Of a stretch of 64,000 nucleotides of DNA, positions 46,303 to 55,629 are shown piece by piece; the stretch's first letter is position 1, and every line of letters starts with the position of its first letter. The notes under the pieces are model-generated. The model was not told the origin of the DNA, searched no databases, and saw only the letters and a program-made list of their open reading frames with translations. Source of the DNA: Brevibacterium permense (GTDB lineage Bacteria > Actinomycetota > Actinomycetes > Actinomycetales > Brevibacteriaceae); the NCBI RefSeq assembly GCF_025506275.1, contig NZ_QYCP01000095.1, positions 1 to 64,000 on the forward strand. Reading direction: 5' to 3'. Both the position numbers and the translations under genes were made by a program.

Positions 46303-47499
46303 TCAGGTGAGGTATTCGCGGCCGGGGCGACCGCCTCGGCGGCGTCCGTGCACCCACACGTACACGCCGATGGCGACCACGACGAGTCCGCTACAGACCA
46401 AGAACATTCCGTTTCCGCCGGTGAAAGGATAGAGGAATCCAAGGACGACCGGGCCGATGCCGGACCCTGCGTCGAGGAGGAGGAAGAATGACGCGGTGGC
46501 CACGGGAACACGGCTCATCGGCACGGATTTGACGGTGATGGCCTGCATGCACGGCATGAGGGAGCCGAAGCCGAGACCGATGAGCACTCCAGCGAGGACG
46601 ATCCCCGTCATCGTCGGCCACAGCGCCAGCAGGACATTGCCGGCGATATCGGCGATGAAGACGGGGAAGATCACCGCATTGTCGCCGAAGGTGTCCTGCA
46701 GCCGTCCGACGAACAGCCGGGCGAACAGGGAGGCCACGGCGAAGGCCACGAAGAACAGGGACGCGGCGGAGGCGACGCCATGCTCGGTCGCATAGCCGGC
46801 GAGGAACACCAGCGCCGCCGCGTAGGCGATGCCGGCCAGAAGCATGACCGAGCCGATCCGCAGCCCGTCCCGATCGACGAGGGTGCCGAGTTTGAGATGC
46901 CATTTCGTGCGCCGCTGATAGTCGCTGATCTCCTGCACGGGCAGCCGGATGAGGAAACAGCAGATGAGGGCGAGGACGGACATGAACGCCGAGGCGACGA
47001 AGAGCATGACGAAGTCGAACTCGCGGGGCAGAATGACGCCGAGGTACGGTCCGAGCGCCGTCGACAGGGTCGTCGCCGTGCCGAAGTACCCGGTGCCCTC
47101 TCCCCTGCGGGAGGCCGGAATGATGCTCTGGATGGCCGTCATGATCGCCGTGTTCCCGGCGCCGAAGGCGATTCCGTGGACGATGCGCAGCGTCAGGAGC
47201 AGAGTGAGGTCGCCGGCGAAGATATAGGCCAGGGAGGCGAGCACGGAGACCGCCATGGTGATGATGAGCAGTTTGCGCCGCCCGATGAAGTCAAGATACT
47301 TCCCGGTGAGCACGCGAGCGACCACGGCACCGACGACGAACGATGAGGAGGCGAAGCCGGCGGCGGCCTCGCCGGCGGAGAACCGCGCCACCGCGTACCC
47401 GGCCATCGACGTCATGAGCAGGTAGAAGACCATCGACATCGAAAGGTTGAGCCCGATTCCGACGATGAAGTCCTTCGTCCACAGCTTCGCTCGTGCCAC
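46303..47499 (-). CDS. MFS transporter
   Basis: Predicted 398 residues with about 12 hydrophobic segments and the loop motif YLDFIGRRKLL between helices 2 and 3. The substrate is unknown; the sequence resembles the drug/sugar efflux branch of MFS permeases. The start is GTG at 47499 with no clear Shine-Dalgarno sequence. It is divergent from the DUF885 gene across 118 bp. Confidence 0.9.
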   Translation of the reverse strand: MARAKLWTKDFIVGIGLNLSMSMVFYLLMTSMAGYAVARFSAGEAAAGFASSSFVVGAVVARVLTGKYLDFIGRRKLLIITMAVSVLASLAYIFAGDLTLLLTLRIVHGIAFGAGNTAIMTAIQSIIPASRRGEGTGYFGTATTLSTALGPYLGVILPREFDFVMLFVASAFMSVLALICCFLIRLPVQEISDYQRRTKWHLKLGTLVDRDGLRIGSVMLLAGIAYAAALVFLAGYATEHGVASAASLFFVAFAVASLFARLFVGRLQDTFGDNAVIFPVFIADIAGNVLLALWPTMTGIVLAGVLIGLGFGSLMPCMQAITVKSVPMSRVPVATASFFLLLDAGSGIGPVVLGFLYPFTGGNGMFLVCSGLVVVAIGVYVWVHGRRRGGRPGREYLT

Positions 47500-47617
47500 T
47501 GGAGATCGGTCTCACTTTCTGCTGCCTGCGGGGAACAGTGACACATTAGCGGGTTCTCAGCGATTGCGTGGTCCGGTCCACCGCGGATGTGACTCAGCTC
47601 GCGATAGGGTGGTTGTC

Positions 47618-49291
47618 ATGACTGTGAAGAGAACCCCCTCCGCTGTCGATGCGGTCGCTGAAGGCTACGTCGATGACATGCTCGCCCTCTCCCCCTCTCT
47701 CGCCCTCTACCTCGGACTCGACGGTGCACAGGGCTTCGACGACTTCTCGCCGGCCGGACTCTCCGCGCTCAATGACGTCACCGTCCGGACGCTGGCTCGC
47801 CTCGATGATGTTGCGGACTCTTCCGACCTCGACGATGTCGACCTCGTGACCATCGATGCGATGCGTGATCGCCTCGGCGTCGACCGGGATTACTTCGCTG
47901 CCGGGATCAAGCACGCCAGCCTCAATGTCATCGAATCTCCGTTGCAGCAGGTCCGCGACGCCTTCGACCTCATGCCTACGGAGACCGTGGCCGATTGGGA
48001 GACAATCTCGACCACCCTGGCTGCCGTGCCCGGCTCGCTGGCCGGATACCAGGAGTCCCTGGCGATGGCGCGTGTCAACGGTCGCGTCGCCGCCCGTATC
48101 CAGGTCGAGAAGGTCATCGAACAGGCCCGCGCCCTGGCCGAGCCCGGCAGCAACTTCGATCGTCTCGTCGCCGGTGCCGATGTTCCCGACGCTCTGCGTT
48201 CGGATCTCGACACCCACGCCGAGGCGGCCCGCAAGTCCGCCGCGGACCTGGCCGAATTCCTCGGCGAACAGGTACTGCCCGCCGCCGGAGAAGACGAAGC
48301 GTGCGGTCGCGAAGCATACGCGCTGTATTCCCGGGACTTCCTCGGCGCCGAAGTGGACTTCGATGAAACCTATGCATGGGGTCTCGAAGAACTCGAGCGC
48401 ATCGACGCCGAACAGCGAGAAGTGGCAGAGAAGATCATGCCCGGCGCCGACCTGTTCGAGGTCATGGACGCTCTCAACAACGACCCGCAGCGGACCCTGC
48501 ACGGCACCGAGGCGCTGCGGGACTGGATGCAGGGTGTGGCCGATGAGGCGATCCGCGAACTCGGCAAGTCCCATTTCGACATTCCCGAACCCGTGCGCAC
48601 GATCGAGTGCATGATCGCCCCCTCGGCCACCGGCGGCATCTACTACACCGGCCCGACCGACGATTTCTCCCGACCCGGCCGCATGTGGTGGTCGGTGCCC
48701 GAAGGCGTCACGGACTTCGCCACCTGGCAGGAGAAGACCACCGTCTACCACGAGGGTGTGCCCGGCCACCATCTGCAAGTCGGTCAGGCCACCTACGTCT
48801 CCGACACCCTCAACCGCTGGCGCCGCCTCATGTGCTGGGTATCCGGCCACGGTGAGGGATGGGCTCTGTACGCGGAGAAGCTCATGGCAGATCTCGGTTT
48901 CCTCGACGACCCCGGCGACTATCTCGGCATGCTCGATTCGCAGCGGCTCCGTGCCGCCCGTGTCGTCCTCGACATCGGATTCCACCTCGGCCTCGAGGCA
49001 CCTGAGAGCCTCGGCGGCGGGACCTGGAACCGGGAGAAGGCATGGCAGTTCCTCACCGACAATGTGGCCATGGACCGGTCGTTCCTGGCGTTCGAGCTCG
49101 ACCGCTACCTCGGCTGGCCCGGGCAGGCACCGAGCTACAAGATCGGTCAGCGACTGTGGGAGCAGTACCGTGACGAGGCGAAGGCTGCTGCGGGTGCCGA
49201 TTTCGACCTCAAGGACTTCCACACCCGGGCGCTGGGCCTCGGCTCGGTCGGCCTCGATACTCTGGGCCGTGCCATGAAGCGCTCACAGTGA
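47618..49291 (+). CDS. DUF885 family protein (putative zinc metallopeptidase)
   Basis: Predicted 557 residues, full length for DUF885. The HEGVPGHH motif lies at residues 378-385 and a following GEGWALYAEKL stretch supplies a further Glu ligand; both support a zinc peptidase-like fold. No signal peptide is seen, so it is likely cytoplasmic. A TAGGGT hexamer ends 7 nt before ATG 47618, and an AGGGTGG segment could also serve as a Shine-Dalgarno sequence. Substrate unknown. The GntR gene begins 13 bp downstream. Confidence 0.88.
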   Translation: MTVKRTPSAVDAVAEGYVDDMLALSPSLALYLGLDGAQGFDDFSPAGLSALNDVTVRTLARLDDVADSSDLDDVDLVTIDAMRDRLGVDRDYFAAGIKHASLNVIESPLQQVRDAFDLMPTETVADWETISTTLAAVPGSLAGYQESLAMARVNGRVAARIQVEKVIEQARALAEPGSNFDRLVAGADVPDALRSDLDTHAEAARKSAADLAEFLGEQVLPAAGEDEACGREAYALYSRDFLGAEVDFDETYAWGLEELERIDAEQREVAEKIMPGADLFEVMDALNNDPQRTLHGTEALRDWMQGVADEAIRELGKSHFDIPEPVRTIECMIAPSATGGIYYTGPTDDFSRPGRMWWSVPEGVTDFATWQEKTTVYHEGVPGHHLQVGQATYVSDTLNRWRRLMCWVSGHGEGWALYAEKLMADLGFLDDPGDYLGMLDSQRLRAARVVLDIGFHLGLEAPESLGGGTWNREKAWQFLTDNVAMDRSFLAFELDRYLGWPGQAPSYKIGQRLWEQYRDEAKAAAGADFDLKDFHTRALGLGSVGLDTLGRAMKRSQ

Positions 49292-49304
49292 GGTGAGGGA
49301 CCGG

Positions 49305-50072
49305 ATGAAGTCTGCCGAGAGTCCCCAGTCGGAGACCACGCGAGTCACCGAGGCGCTGCGCAATGAGATCATCGAAGGCCACCGTCGACCGGGTTCACGG
49401 CTCGTCGAACGCAACCTCGCCACGGAACTCGGTGTCTCCCGGGTGCCCATCCGCGAGGCGCTGAAGAAACTCGCCTCGGAAGGGCTGGTGACGAACCGTC
49501 CGAACACCTGGTCGACGGTCAGGGAGTTCTCCCCCAGCGACATCGCCGACCTCAACGAGGTGCGCACAGTCTTCGACGTCCTCTCGTTCGAGCTCGCCGC
49601 TCAGCGCCATACCCGCGAGGGCCTGGCCCGACTGGAGGCCACGATGCTCAAGGGCAGAGAGCTCGCCGATGCCGGGGACGTCGCCGGTGCCCATCGCTGT
49701 GCCGCAGAATTCCACGCCATCGTCACCGAGCTCTCGGGCAATGAGCTCCTCGGCGAGATCGGCGCCCTGCTGGATTCACGGATGCGGTGGCAGCTGAGTC
49801 AGCATGATGACCTTGCAGTCGTCGCCACCGAGCATGCCGAGCTCTTCGACGCCATCGCCCGCCGGGATCAGACGCTGGCCGGTTCGCTGGCCGGTCGTCA
49901 TCTGGGAACGAGTCAGGAGCAGCACGACAAGCATTCGAAGCGGTTGGCCGAGACCGGGCCCGAAGAAGCTCAGGCCGATCCAGCCGCCGCCGATCCCGCC
50001 GCAGAGTCAGTCGCGGTGCCCGCCGCAGAGGATGCAGAGCCCATAGCAGCGGATCCGGCCGACGTCGACTGA
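49305..50072 (+). CDS. GntR-family regulator, FCD type
   Basis: Predicted 255 residues. The winged helix is at about 12-75 (RVTEALRNEIIEGHRRPG, then LGVSRVPIREALKKLASEG). An FCD ligand domain follows to about 215. The last ~35 residues are an Ala/Pro/Glu tail not usual for the family, encoded on DNA that is also the 3' end of the racemase gene on the other strand. ATG 49305 has GAGGGA four bases upstream; GTG 49293 is an alternative. It probably controls the racemase-NCS1 genes that converge on it. Confidence 0.88.
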   Translation: MKSAESPQSETTRVTEALRNEIIEGHRRPGSRLVERNLATELGVSRVPIREALKKLASEGLVTNRPNTWSTVREFSPSDIADLNEVRTVFDVLSFELAAQRHTREGLARLEATMLKGRELADAGDVAGAHRCAAEFHAIVTELSGNELLGEIGALLDSRMRWQLSQHDDLAVVATEHAELFDAIARRDQTLAGSLAGRHLGTSQEQHDKHSKRLAETGPEEAQADPAAADPAAESVAVPAAEDAEPIAADPADVD

Positions 50073-50788
50073 CCGAGCGGCCAGCCGCTGAGCTTCTTCT
50101 CACGGGCAGGCGCATAGGTGCGCACCTTCGACGTGCTCAGCCCCAGACCGACGAGAGATTCGGCCAGGCGCACGGCGGCCGCGACCCCGTCGACGACGGG
50201 CACGGCACAGCGCTCCGTGATCGTCGCCCCGAGCTCGGCCATCCCACCGCAGCCGAGCACGATGACCTCGGCACGGTCACGGTCGACCGCCTCGGCGGCC
50301 TGATCGGTGATCGCTTCGATCGCAGCCTGCGGATTCTCCTCGAGCTCGAGCACGGCCATTCCCGATGCCCGCACGGACACACAGTGGGAGTCGAGACCGG
50401 CCAACAGCAGTCTGTCCTCGATGAGCGGGAGGGTCCGGTCGAGCGTGGTGACGACGGAATAGCGACGGCCGAGGAACATTGCCAGGGCCGCTCCCGCCTC
50501 GGTGATGTCGACGACGGGCACGTCCAACAGCTCCTGCAGGCCCTCGCGGCCGTGCTCTCCGTACCCGGCCTGGATCACGGCGTCGAATTCGCCGGGATAC
50601 TTCAGGACGGCGTCCATGACGCCGAGCGCCGCGAGATGGCTTTCGACGTTGCCTTCGCAGGATTCGGCTCCGAATTCGGGGGTCAGACCGATGATCTCGG
50701 TTCCCGCCGAGGCGGCCTGCCGTGCCACGCGGGCGATGCCCTCGGTCATGGACTCGGTCGTATTGACGTTGACGATGAGGATTCTCAC
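49970..50788 (-). CDS. Asp/Glu/hydantoin racemase family protein
   Basis: Predicted 272 residues. It resembles hydantoin racemases, with the early VNVNTTESMT region, a SVRASGMAVLELE stretch and the catalytic-type Cys in VLGCGGM near residue 181. These two-base enzymes racemise 5-substituted hydantoins or related amides. The last ~35 residues (GQSTSAGSAAMGSASSAAG and on) are a low-complexity tail overlapping the end of the GntR gene by 103 bp. The start is GTG at 50788, with GGAG 8 nt upstream, 13 bp after the NCS1 stop, so the two form an operon. Confidence 0.85.
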   Translation of the reverse strand: MRILIVNVNTTESMTEGIARVARQAASAGTEIIGLTPEFGAESCEGNVESHLAALGVMDAVLKYPGEFDAVIQAGYGEHGREGLQELLDVPVVDITEAGAALAMFLGRRYSVVTTLDRTLPLIEDRLLLAGLDSHCVSVRASGMAVLELEENPQAAIEAITDQAAEAVDRDRAEVIVLGCGGMAELGATITERCAVPVVDGVAAAVRLAESLVGLGLSTSKVRTYAPAREKKLSGWPLGQSTSAGSAAMGSASSAAGTATDSAAGSAAAGSA

Positions 50789-50801
50789 GATTCGGCTCCG
50801 A

Positions 50802-52319
50802 TCAGTGATGGGTCGGGACGGCGATCTCCTCGCCGTCGACCTCACGGAAAGTGAAGTCGCGGCGGGCGATGACGAAGTAGATGAGCGCGGCGATCGCGGC
50901 CCCGGAGAACCAGGAGAACTCGGAGATGCCGGAGAACGCGGGTACGAGTGCGAAGACCAGTGAGATCGCCGAGGCGGGGATGAAGGCTCCGATGGCTCGC
51001 CAGTTGACTCCGCGGTGGTAGAAGTACTCACCGTCGCCGGCTTCGGTGTAGAGCTGGGGCACGTTGACCTTCGTTCTGCGCACCACCCAGTAGTCGACCA
51101 TGATCACACCGAACAGGGGTCCGAGCAGGGCACCGAGTCCGCCGAGGAAGTAGACGATGACCACCGGTGAGTCATACAGATTCCAGGGCAGGATGACGAA
51201 GCCGATGACGGCGGAGATGATGGCGGCGCTGCGGAAGTTCAGGTGGCGCGGGAACAGGTTCGTCAGCGCATAGGTCGGGGCGACGAAGTTCGCCATGAGG
51301 TTGACTGCGATGGTGAGCAGGAGCAGCGACAGGGATGCCAGCACGAGCAGGACCGGACTGCCGATCGACTGGACGATATCGGCCGGTGATGTGATGACGG
51401 TGCCGTCGATCTTGTACTGTGCGCCGGCCAGCGAGATGACGACGAGTCCGAAGACGAGCATGTTCACCGGAATGCCCCAGAAGTTGCCGACGACGATCGA
51501 GCCGCGCTTCTTCGCGGCCCTCGTGAAGTCGGAGAAGTTGAGCACGAAGGTGCCGTAGATGGACACCCACAACGCGCCTCCGCCGAAGATGTGCGCCCAC
51601 ATCTCCCAGCCGCTGAGCGCGTCGTCGGTCGACCACGCGATGGAGAAGTCGACGCGGATGAGCATCCAGACGGCCAGGGCGAGGAAGGTCACGAGGATGA
51701 TCGGTCCGGCGATGGCTTCGTAGCGGCGGATCATCTCCATCCCGTAGCTGACGATGATGACTTGGATGACCCACAGCAGGGTGAAGGAGAACCAGCCGAG
51801 CCCGGAGAGTCCGAGGAATTCGGCATCGGCCCATGACTGCAGTCCGGGGAACATCGTCAACAGCATGACGTTGAGGACGCTCGAGGCCAGGTAGGTCTGG
51901 ATGCCGAACCAGGCGATGGCGACGATGCCCCGCACCGAGGCGGCCAGCTGGGCCCCGTGGATGCCGAAGGAGATCCGGCTCATCACCGGATAGGGCACGC
52001 CTGTCTTGTAGCCCATGAAACCGGAGAGGGTGAGCAGGAAGAACAGCAGGGCTGCACCGACGAGGAGGGCGACGAGGATCTGCCAGGCGCCGAGGCCGAG
52101 TGCGAAGAGTCCGAGAGCGAAGCCGTAGTTGCCCAGAGAGTGCACATCGTTGGCCCACAGGGTGAAGACGCTGTAGGCCGTCCAACTGCGCCCCTCCTTG
52201 CGGGACGGGGCGAGATCGGCGTTGTAGAAGCGCGGACTGATGCGATGAGCCGCCAACTGTTCGGGGCTGGGCCCCAGGCGTGCGGGCACTGGTGCCTCCG
52301 CCGATTCGGTCTTCCTCAT
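50802..52319 (-). CDS. NCS1 family nucleobase/hydantoin:cation symporter
   Basis: Predicted 505 residues with about 12 hydrophobic segments. The N-terminal SVFTLWANDVHSLGNYGFALG and the central NFSDFTRAAKKRG match the NCS1 family, which imports uracil, allantoin, hydantoins or related rings with Na+ or H+. AAGGAG lies 8 nt before ATG 52319. It is followed by the racemase. Together with a GntR regulator the set suggests uptake and use of a hydantoin- or allantoin-like compound; the substrate is inference. Confidence 0.92.
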   Translation of the reverse strand: MRKTESAEAPVPARLGPSPEQLAAHRISPRFYNADLAPSRKEGRSWTAYSVFTLWANDVHSLGNYGFALGLFALGLGAWQILVALLVGAALLFFLLTLSGFMGYKTGVPYPVMSRISFGIHGAQLAASVRGIVAIAWFGIQTYLASSVLNVMLLTMFPGLQSWADAEFLGLSGLGWFSFTLLWVIQVIIVSYGMEMIRRYEAIAGPIILVTFLALAVWMLIRVDFSIAWSTDDALSGWEMWAHIFGGGALWVSIYGTFVLNFSDFTRAAKKRGSIVVGNFWGIPVNMLVFGLVVISLAGAQYKIDGTVITSPADIVQSIGSPVLLVLASLSLLLLTIAVNLMANFVAPTYALTNLFPRHLNFRSAAIISAVIGFVILPWNLYDSPVVIVYFLGGLGALLGPLFGVIMVDYWVVRRTKVNVPQLYTEAGDGEYFYHRGVNWRAIGAFIPASAISLVFALVPAFSGISEFSWFSGAAIAALIYFVIARRDFTFREVDGEEIAVPTHH

Positions 52320-52652
52320 GCAGTCCACTCCTTGGATCCAGTCAGCGCCTAAACTGGGATACCAAAAAAGTAAACACAGCTCTGTGGCACCGTTCCTCTG
52401 ACCGATTCAGAGTAACCCAGCTCACACCCCACTGGCAATGAATCAGGCCGGTCGATTTCGCTGCACCCTTACATATGCGGCTCGCAAACGCATCCGGGTC
52501 GCGCGGGGACGCGGCCGGGGAACGGCCGAACGAGCATTTCGCTCGATGGCATACCATTCATTCTCATTGTGACCGTTCCCGCTGGTCGTGGCCTCTCGGG
52601 CTCGTCACACCTGAAGTGAACTGCTCTGGGCAGTCACCGCTGGTCGCGGGCC
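52320..52652. promoter_or_regulatory. Upstream region of the NCS1 gene with two TGGNATACCA boxes
   Basis: About 330 bp without a gene. Two near-palindromic boxes are present: TGGGATACCA (52355-52364), 35 bp from the NCS1 start, and TGGCATACCA (52547-52556). The first sits in a possible promoter (TTTACT and TTTAGG on the minus strand, short spacer). They could be sites for the nearby GntR regulator. Confidence 0.4.
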
Positions 52653-54152
52653 TCAGTCTTCGTGCTCGACGTCCTTGGCCGTCGGATCCCAGGCGACGAT
52701 GCCGACGGCAATCGCGCCCGCCAGCGGTGCGCAGGCGACGATCCAGAACACGCCGGTGCCCAGCGAGGCCGCAAGAATCGGGAACATGATGAGTGAGACG
52801 ATCGAGAAGGCACGCAGGACCGACTGGTTGAAACCGATGCCGATTCCGCGCAGACGGGTCGGATACGACAGGGTCGCATAGTTCATGAGGTTCGCTCCCG
52901 GTCCCCCGGCCTGAGCGAAGACGAACGCCGCGAGCATGGCCACCGCGACGAGGACGAGAGCCCCGTTCGGGATGCCCACGATCGCCAGCGTTCCCAGCGC
53001 CAGGGCTTGGATCACGAATCCGAACAGGGTGATCCTTCGGGTCCCGAAGCGGTTGACGATGCTCATGCCCAGGAGTCCCCCGAGCGTGCCGAAGCCCAGA
53101 TTGATGACCAGTGAGGCGATGATCGTGATCAGCGGAGTCTGATGGAAGAGCGTGGTGATGATGAGCGGGGTGCCGTAGGCGACGGCGTTGTAGCCGAACG
53201 TCGAGAACACGGAGACGCAGAGAGCGACGATCGTACGGACCCGGTAGCGGGGGGAGAAGAGTTCGGCGAACCCGGCCCACCGTCCGCCCCTGGCCGACCT
53301 GTCCGAGGCATTCGCGGCCGCACGTTCCCCCTCGGGAGCGAGTTCGACATTGAGGTTGTGATGGCTGCGCATGACTTCGACGGCGCCGCGCAGATCGCCC
53401 TGGTTGGCCAGCCATTCGGGTGATTCGGCAAGGTAGCGGCGACGAACGAGGAGGACGATGAGCGCGGGCACGGCACCGAAGCCGACGACGATGCGCCACA
53501 GAATGGCATGTTGGTCGTAGGGCAGGGTGATGAAGATGATGAGCACGATGACGTAGCCCATACCGGTGGCGAAGTACCAGGCCGGCGACCAGGCGTTGAC
53601 CCGCTGCGAGCGGTTCCCCTTGCCTTTGAGCTTGGAGAATTCGGCGAGGAAGGCCATCGCCACCGGCAAGTCGAGACCGACGCCGATGCCCATGACGAAG
53701 CGGAAAGCGATGAGGACCCATTCGTTCGGTGCCACCGCGCAGCCGATGGCTGCGACGACGAAGAAGACCATATCGGCCATGAAGAGTCGGTACCGCCCGA
53801 AACGATCGACGAGGTATCCGCCGAAGAGGGCGCCGATGACGGCACCGACCATGATCGAGGCGTTGACGAGTCCGGTCATGAAACCGTTGAGGCCGAACTG
53901 CTCCTGAATGGCGGTGATGCCGAAGGCCAGGGAGGAGAAGTCGTAGGCGTCCATGAAGATCCCGCCGAGCGCGAGGATGATCACCGCCGTCGTCTTCGTC
54001 CCCTGAGAGCCGAATTCAGCGAGGATCGAATGGATATCGGCTGCCGAGGAGACCACGCGCGGAGTCTGCATTCCGGCCTGCCTGTTATGAGCGGCCGCGG
54101 AGGGGGTCTGTGCCGCGTTCGCGGCGGGATCTGTCGAAGTCACAGTCGACAA
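52653..54152 (-). CDS. MFS transporter (sugar/aromatic acid porter type)
   Basis: Predicted 499 residues with about 12 hydrophobic segments after a 45-residue hydrophilic N-terminus. The loops GGYLVDRFGRYRLF and RRRYLAESPEWLA are typical of the sugar-porter or aromatic-acid-porter branch. The open frame begins with TTG at 54152; ATG 54071 with GGCAGGCC upstream is a plausible later start. Substrate unknown. Confidence 0.88.
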   Translation of the reverse strand: MSTVTSTDPAANAAQTPSAAAHNRQAGMQTPRVVSSAADIHSILAEFGSQGTKTTAVIILALGGIFMDAYDFSSLAFGITAIQEQFGLNGFMTGLVNASIMVGAVIGALFGGYLVDRFGRYRLFMADMVFFVVAAIGCAVAPNEWVLIAFRFVMGIGVGLDLPVAMAFLAEFSKLKGKGNRSQRVNAWSPAWYFATGMGYVIVLIIFITLPYDQHAILWRIVVGFGAVPALIVLLVRRRYLAESPEWLANQGDLRGAVEVMRSHHNLNVELAPEGERAAANASDRSARGGRWAGFAELFSPRYRVRTIVALCVSVFSTFGYNAVAYGTPLIITTLFHQTPLITIIASLVINLGFGTLGGLLGMSIVNRFGTRRITLFGFVIQALALGTLAIVGIPNGALVLVAVAMLAAFVFAQAGGPGANLMNYATLSYPTRLRGIGIGFNQSVLRAFSIVSLIMFPILAASLGTGVFWIVACAPLAGAIAVGIVAWDPTAKDVEHED

Positions 54153-54256
54153 GTATGGTGTCGCGGCGGCCGCGCGCTGTCACCTGCCGTCACAGTTCGT
54201 CACGAACACCGGGACAGGCACAGCGCACCCAGGATCGCTGCACCCGGACTCACAGC

Positions 54257-55540
54257 TCAGTCGAGGCGGTGGCCGCGGCGCTCCGGAATGAGGAACATAG
54301 CGAGGAATTGGATGAGGTAGATGATCGGCAGCAGCGCCAGAGCGAAGCCGAAGCCGAGATGCCCTGAGAGAAGGGCGATGACGACCGGAGCCAGTCCCCC
54401 GACGGCACGGCCGATGTTGAAGATGACGTTCTGCGCCGTCGCCCTGATCGCCGTGGGATAGAGCTCGGCAAGCAGCGCCCCGTGGCCTCCCAGCATTCCG
54501 TTGGCGAAGGCGCCCATGAAGAATCCGCCGGCCAGCAGAGCACTCGGATCGGTGAACTGGCTGTAGGCGAGGATGGTGACGATGGCTCCGGCCTGGAAGA
54601 TCCAGAAGGCGGGACGTCGACCGAGGCGGTCGGCGACCTGACCGAAGATGAGGATTCCGGCGAGCATTCCCATGACCGTCACCGCTGTCCACAGCGAACC
54701 CTTGGTGACTCCCAGATCCATCTGCTCGGACAGGTAGTTCGGCAGCCAGGTGATGATTCCGAAGTAGCCGAAGTTCTGCACGCTGGTGAGAATCGTCAGG
54801 GCCAGGGTGATCTTCACCGTGTCCCGATCCTTGAACAGCGCGGCGATCTTCGCACCGAAGGAGGTCGGTACTCCGTCCTTTTCGAGGTTCCCACGGGCGA
54901 CTTCGGCCTCCGTCTCCTCGTGTTTCCGGGCCCGGATGAAGGTCTCCGGCTCCTCGACTCCGCGACGGATGACGAAGGCGAAGACAGCGGGAACGAGACC
55001 GATGACGAACAGCGCCCGCCAACCCCACAGGGCGATGACGGGAGCCGAGACGACGGCTGCGGCGAATACGCCGAGCTGGAAACCCACTCCCACCCATGAT
55101 GTGGCCCGCGCTCGCTGGTCGGCACGCACCGCCTCGGCGGCCAGGGCCATGCCGATGCCGAACTCACCGCCGATTCCGATTCCGGCGATGAACCGGTAGG
55201 CCGCGAGATCCCAATACCCCTGTGCCAGCGCCGACAGTCCGGTGAACACTGCGAAGATGAGGACCGTCCAGGTGAGCACCCGTACCCGGCCGTGACGGTC
55301 AGCGAGGGCACCGAAGACGATTCCGCCGACCACGGCGCCGAGCAGAGTGATCGTCGACAGGGACCCGGCTTCGACGTCGCTGAGCCCGAATGAGGCGATG
55401 ATGCCCGACAGGGCGAAGCTGAGAATGAGAAGGTCGAAGCCGTCGAGTCCGTAGCCGACAGCCGCAGCGACGAGAGCTCTGCGCCGGTATCCGCGATCGC
55501 CCGAATCATCAGTGGTGGTCAGCGGAGTCGATGCACTCAT
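54257..55540 (-). CDS. MFS transporter, aromatic acid:H+ symporter-like
   Basis: Predicted 427 residues, 12 hydrophobic segments. The first helix contains GYGLDGFDLLILSFALSG, the DGFD motif typical of aromatic-acid permeases, followed by GALADRHGRVRVL. A likely role is proton-driven uptake of an aromatic or small organic acid. The ATG at 55540 has only a weak upstream purine stretch. It lies downstream of the FMN-monooxygenase gene on the same strand, separated by a hairpin. Confidence 0.9.
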   Translation of the reverse strand: MSASTPLTTTDDSGDRGYRRRALVAAAVGYGLDGFDLLILSFALSGIIASFGLSDVEAGSLSTITLLGAVVGGIVFGALADRHGRVRVLTWTVLIFAVFTGLSALAQGYWDLAAYRFIAGIGIGGEFGIGMALAAEAVRADQRARATSWVGVGFQLGVFAAAVVSAPVIALWGWRALFVIGLVPAVFAFVIRRGVEEPETFIRARKHEETEAEVARGNLEKDGVPTSFGAKIAALFKDRDTVKITLALTILTSVQNFGYFGIITWLPNYLSEQMDLGVTKGSLWTAVTVMGMLAGILIFGQVADRLGRRPAFWIFQAGAIVTILAYSQFTDPSALLAGGFFMGAFANGMLGGHGALLAELYPTAIRATAQNVIFNIGRAVGGLAPVVIALLSGHLGFGFALALLPIIYLIQFLAMFLIPERRGHRLD

Positions 55541-55571
55541 TCGCGGTCTCAGTTCGGTTCACGGATCGGAA

Positions 55572-55604
55572 AACGGCCGCAGACCATTATGCCCCACGGC
55601 CGTT
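55572..55604 (-). terminator. Hairpin between monooxygenase and MFS genes
   Basis: An 8-bp perfect stem AACGGCCG/CGGCCGTT with a 17-nt loop lies 26 bp after the monooxygenase stop (minus strand) and could limit read-through into the MFS gene. Confidence 0.45.
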
Positions 55605-55629
55605 CCCCGATTCGTCAGACCCCCTGTGA

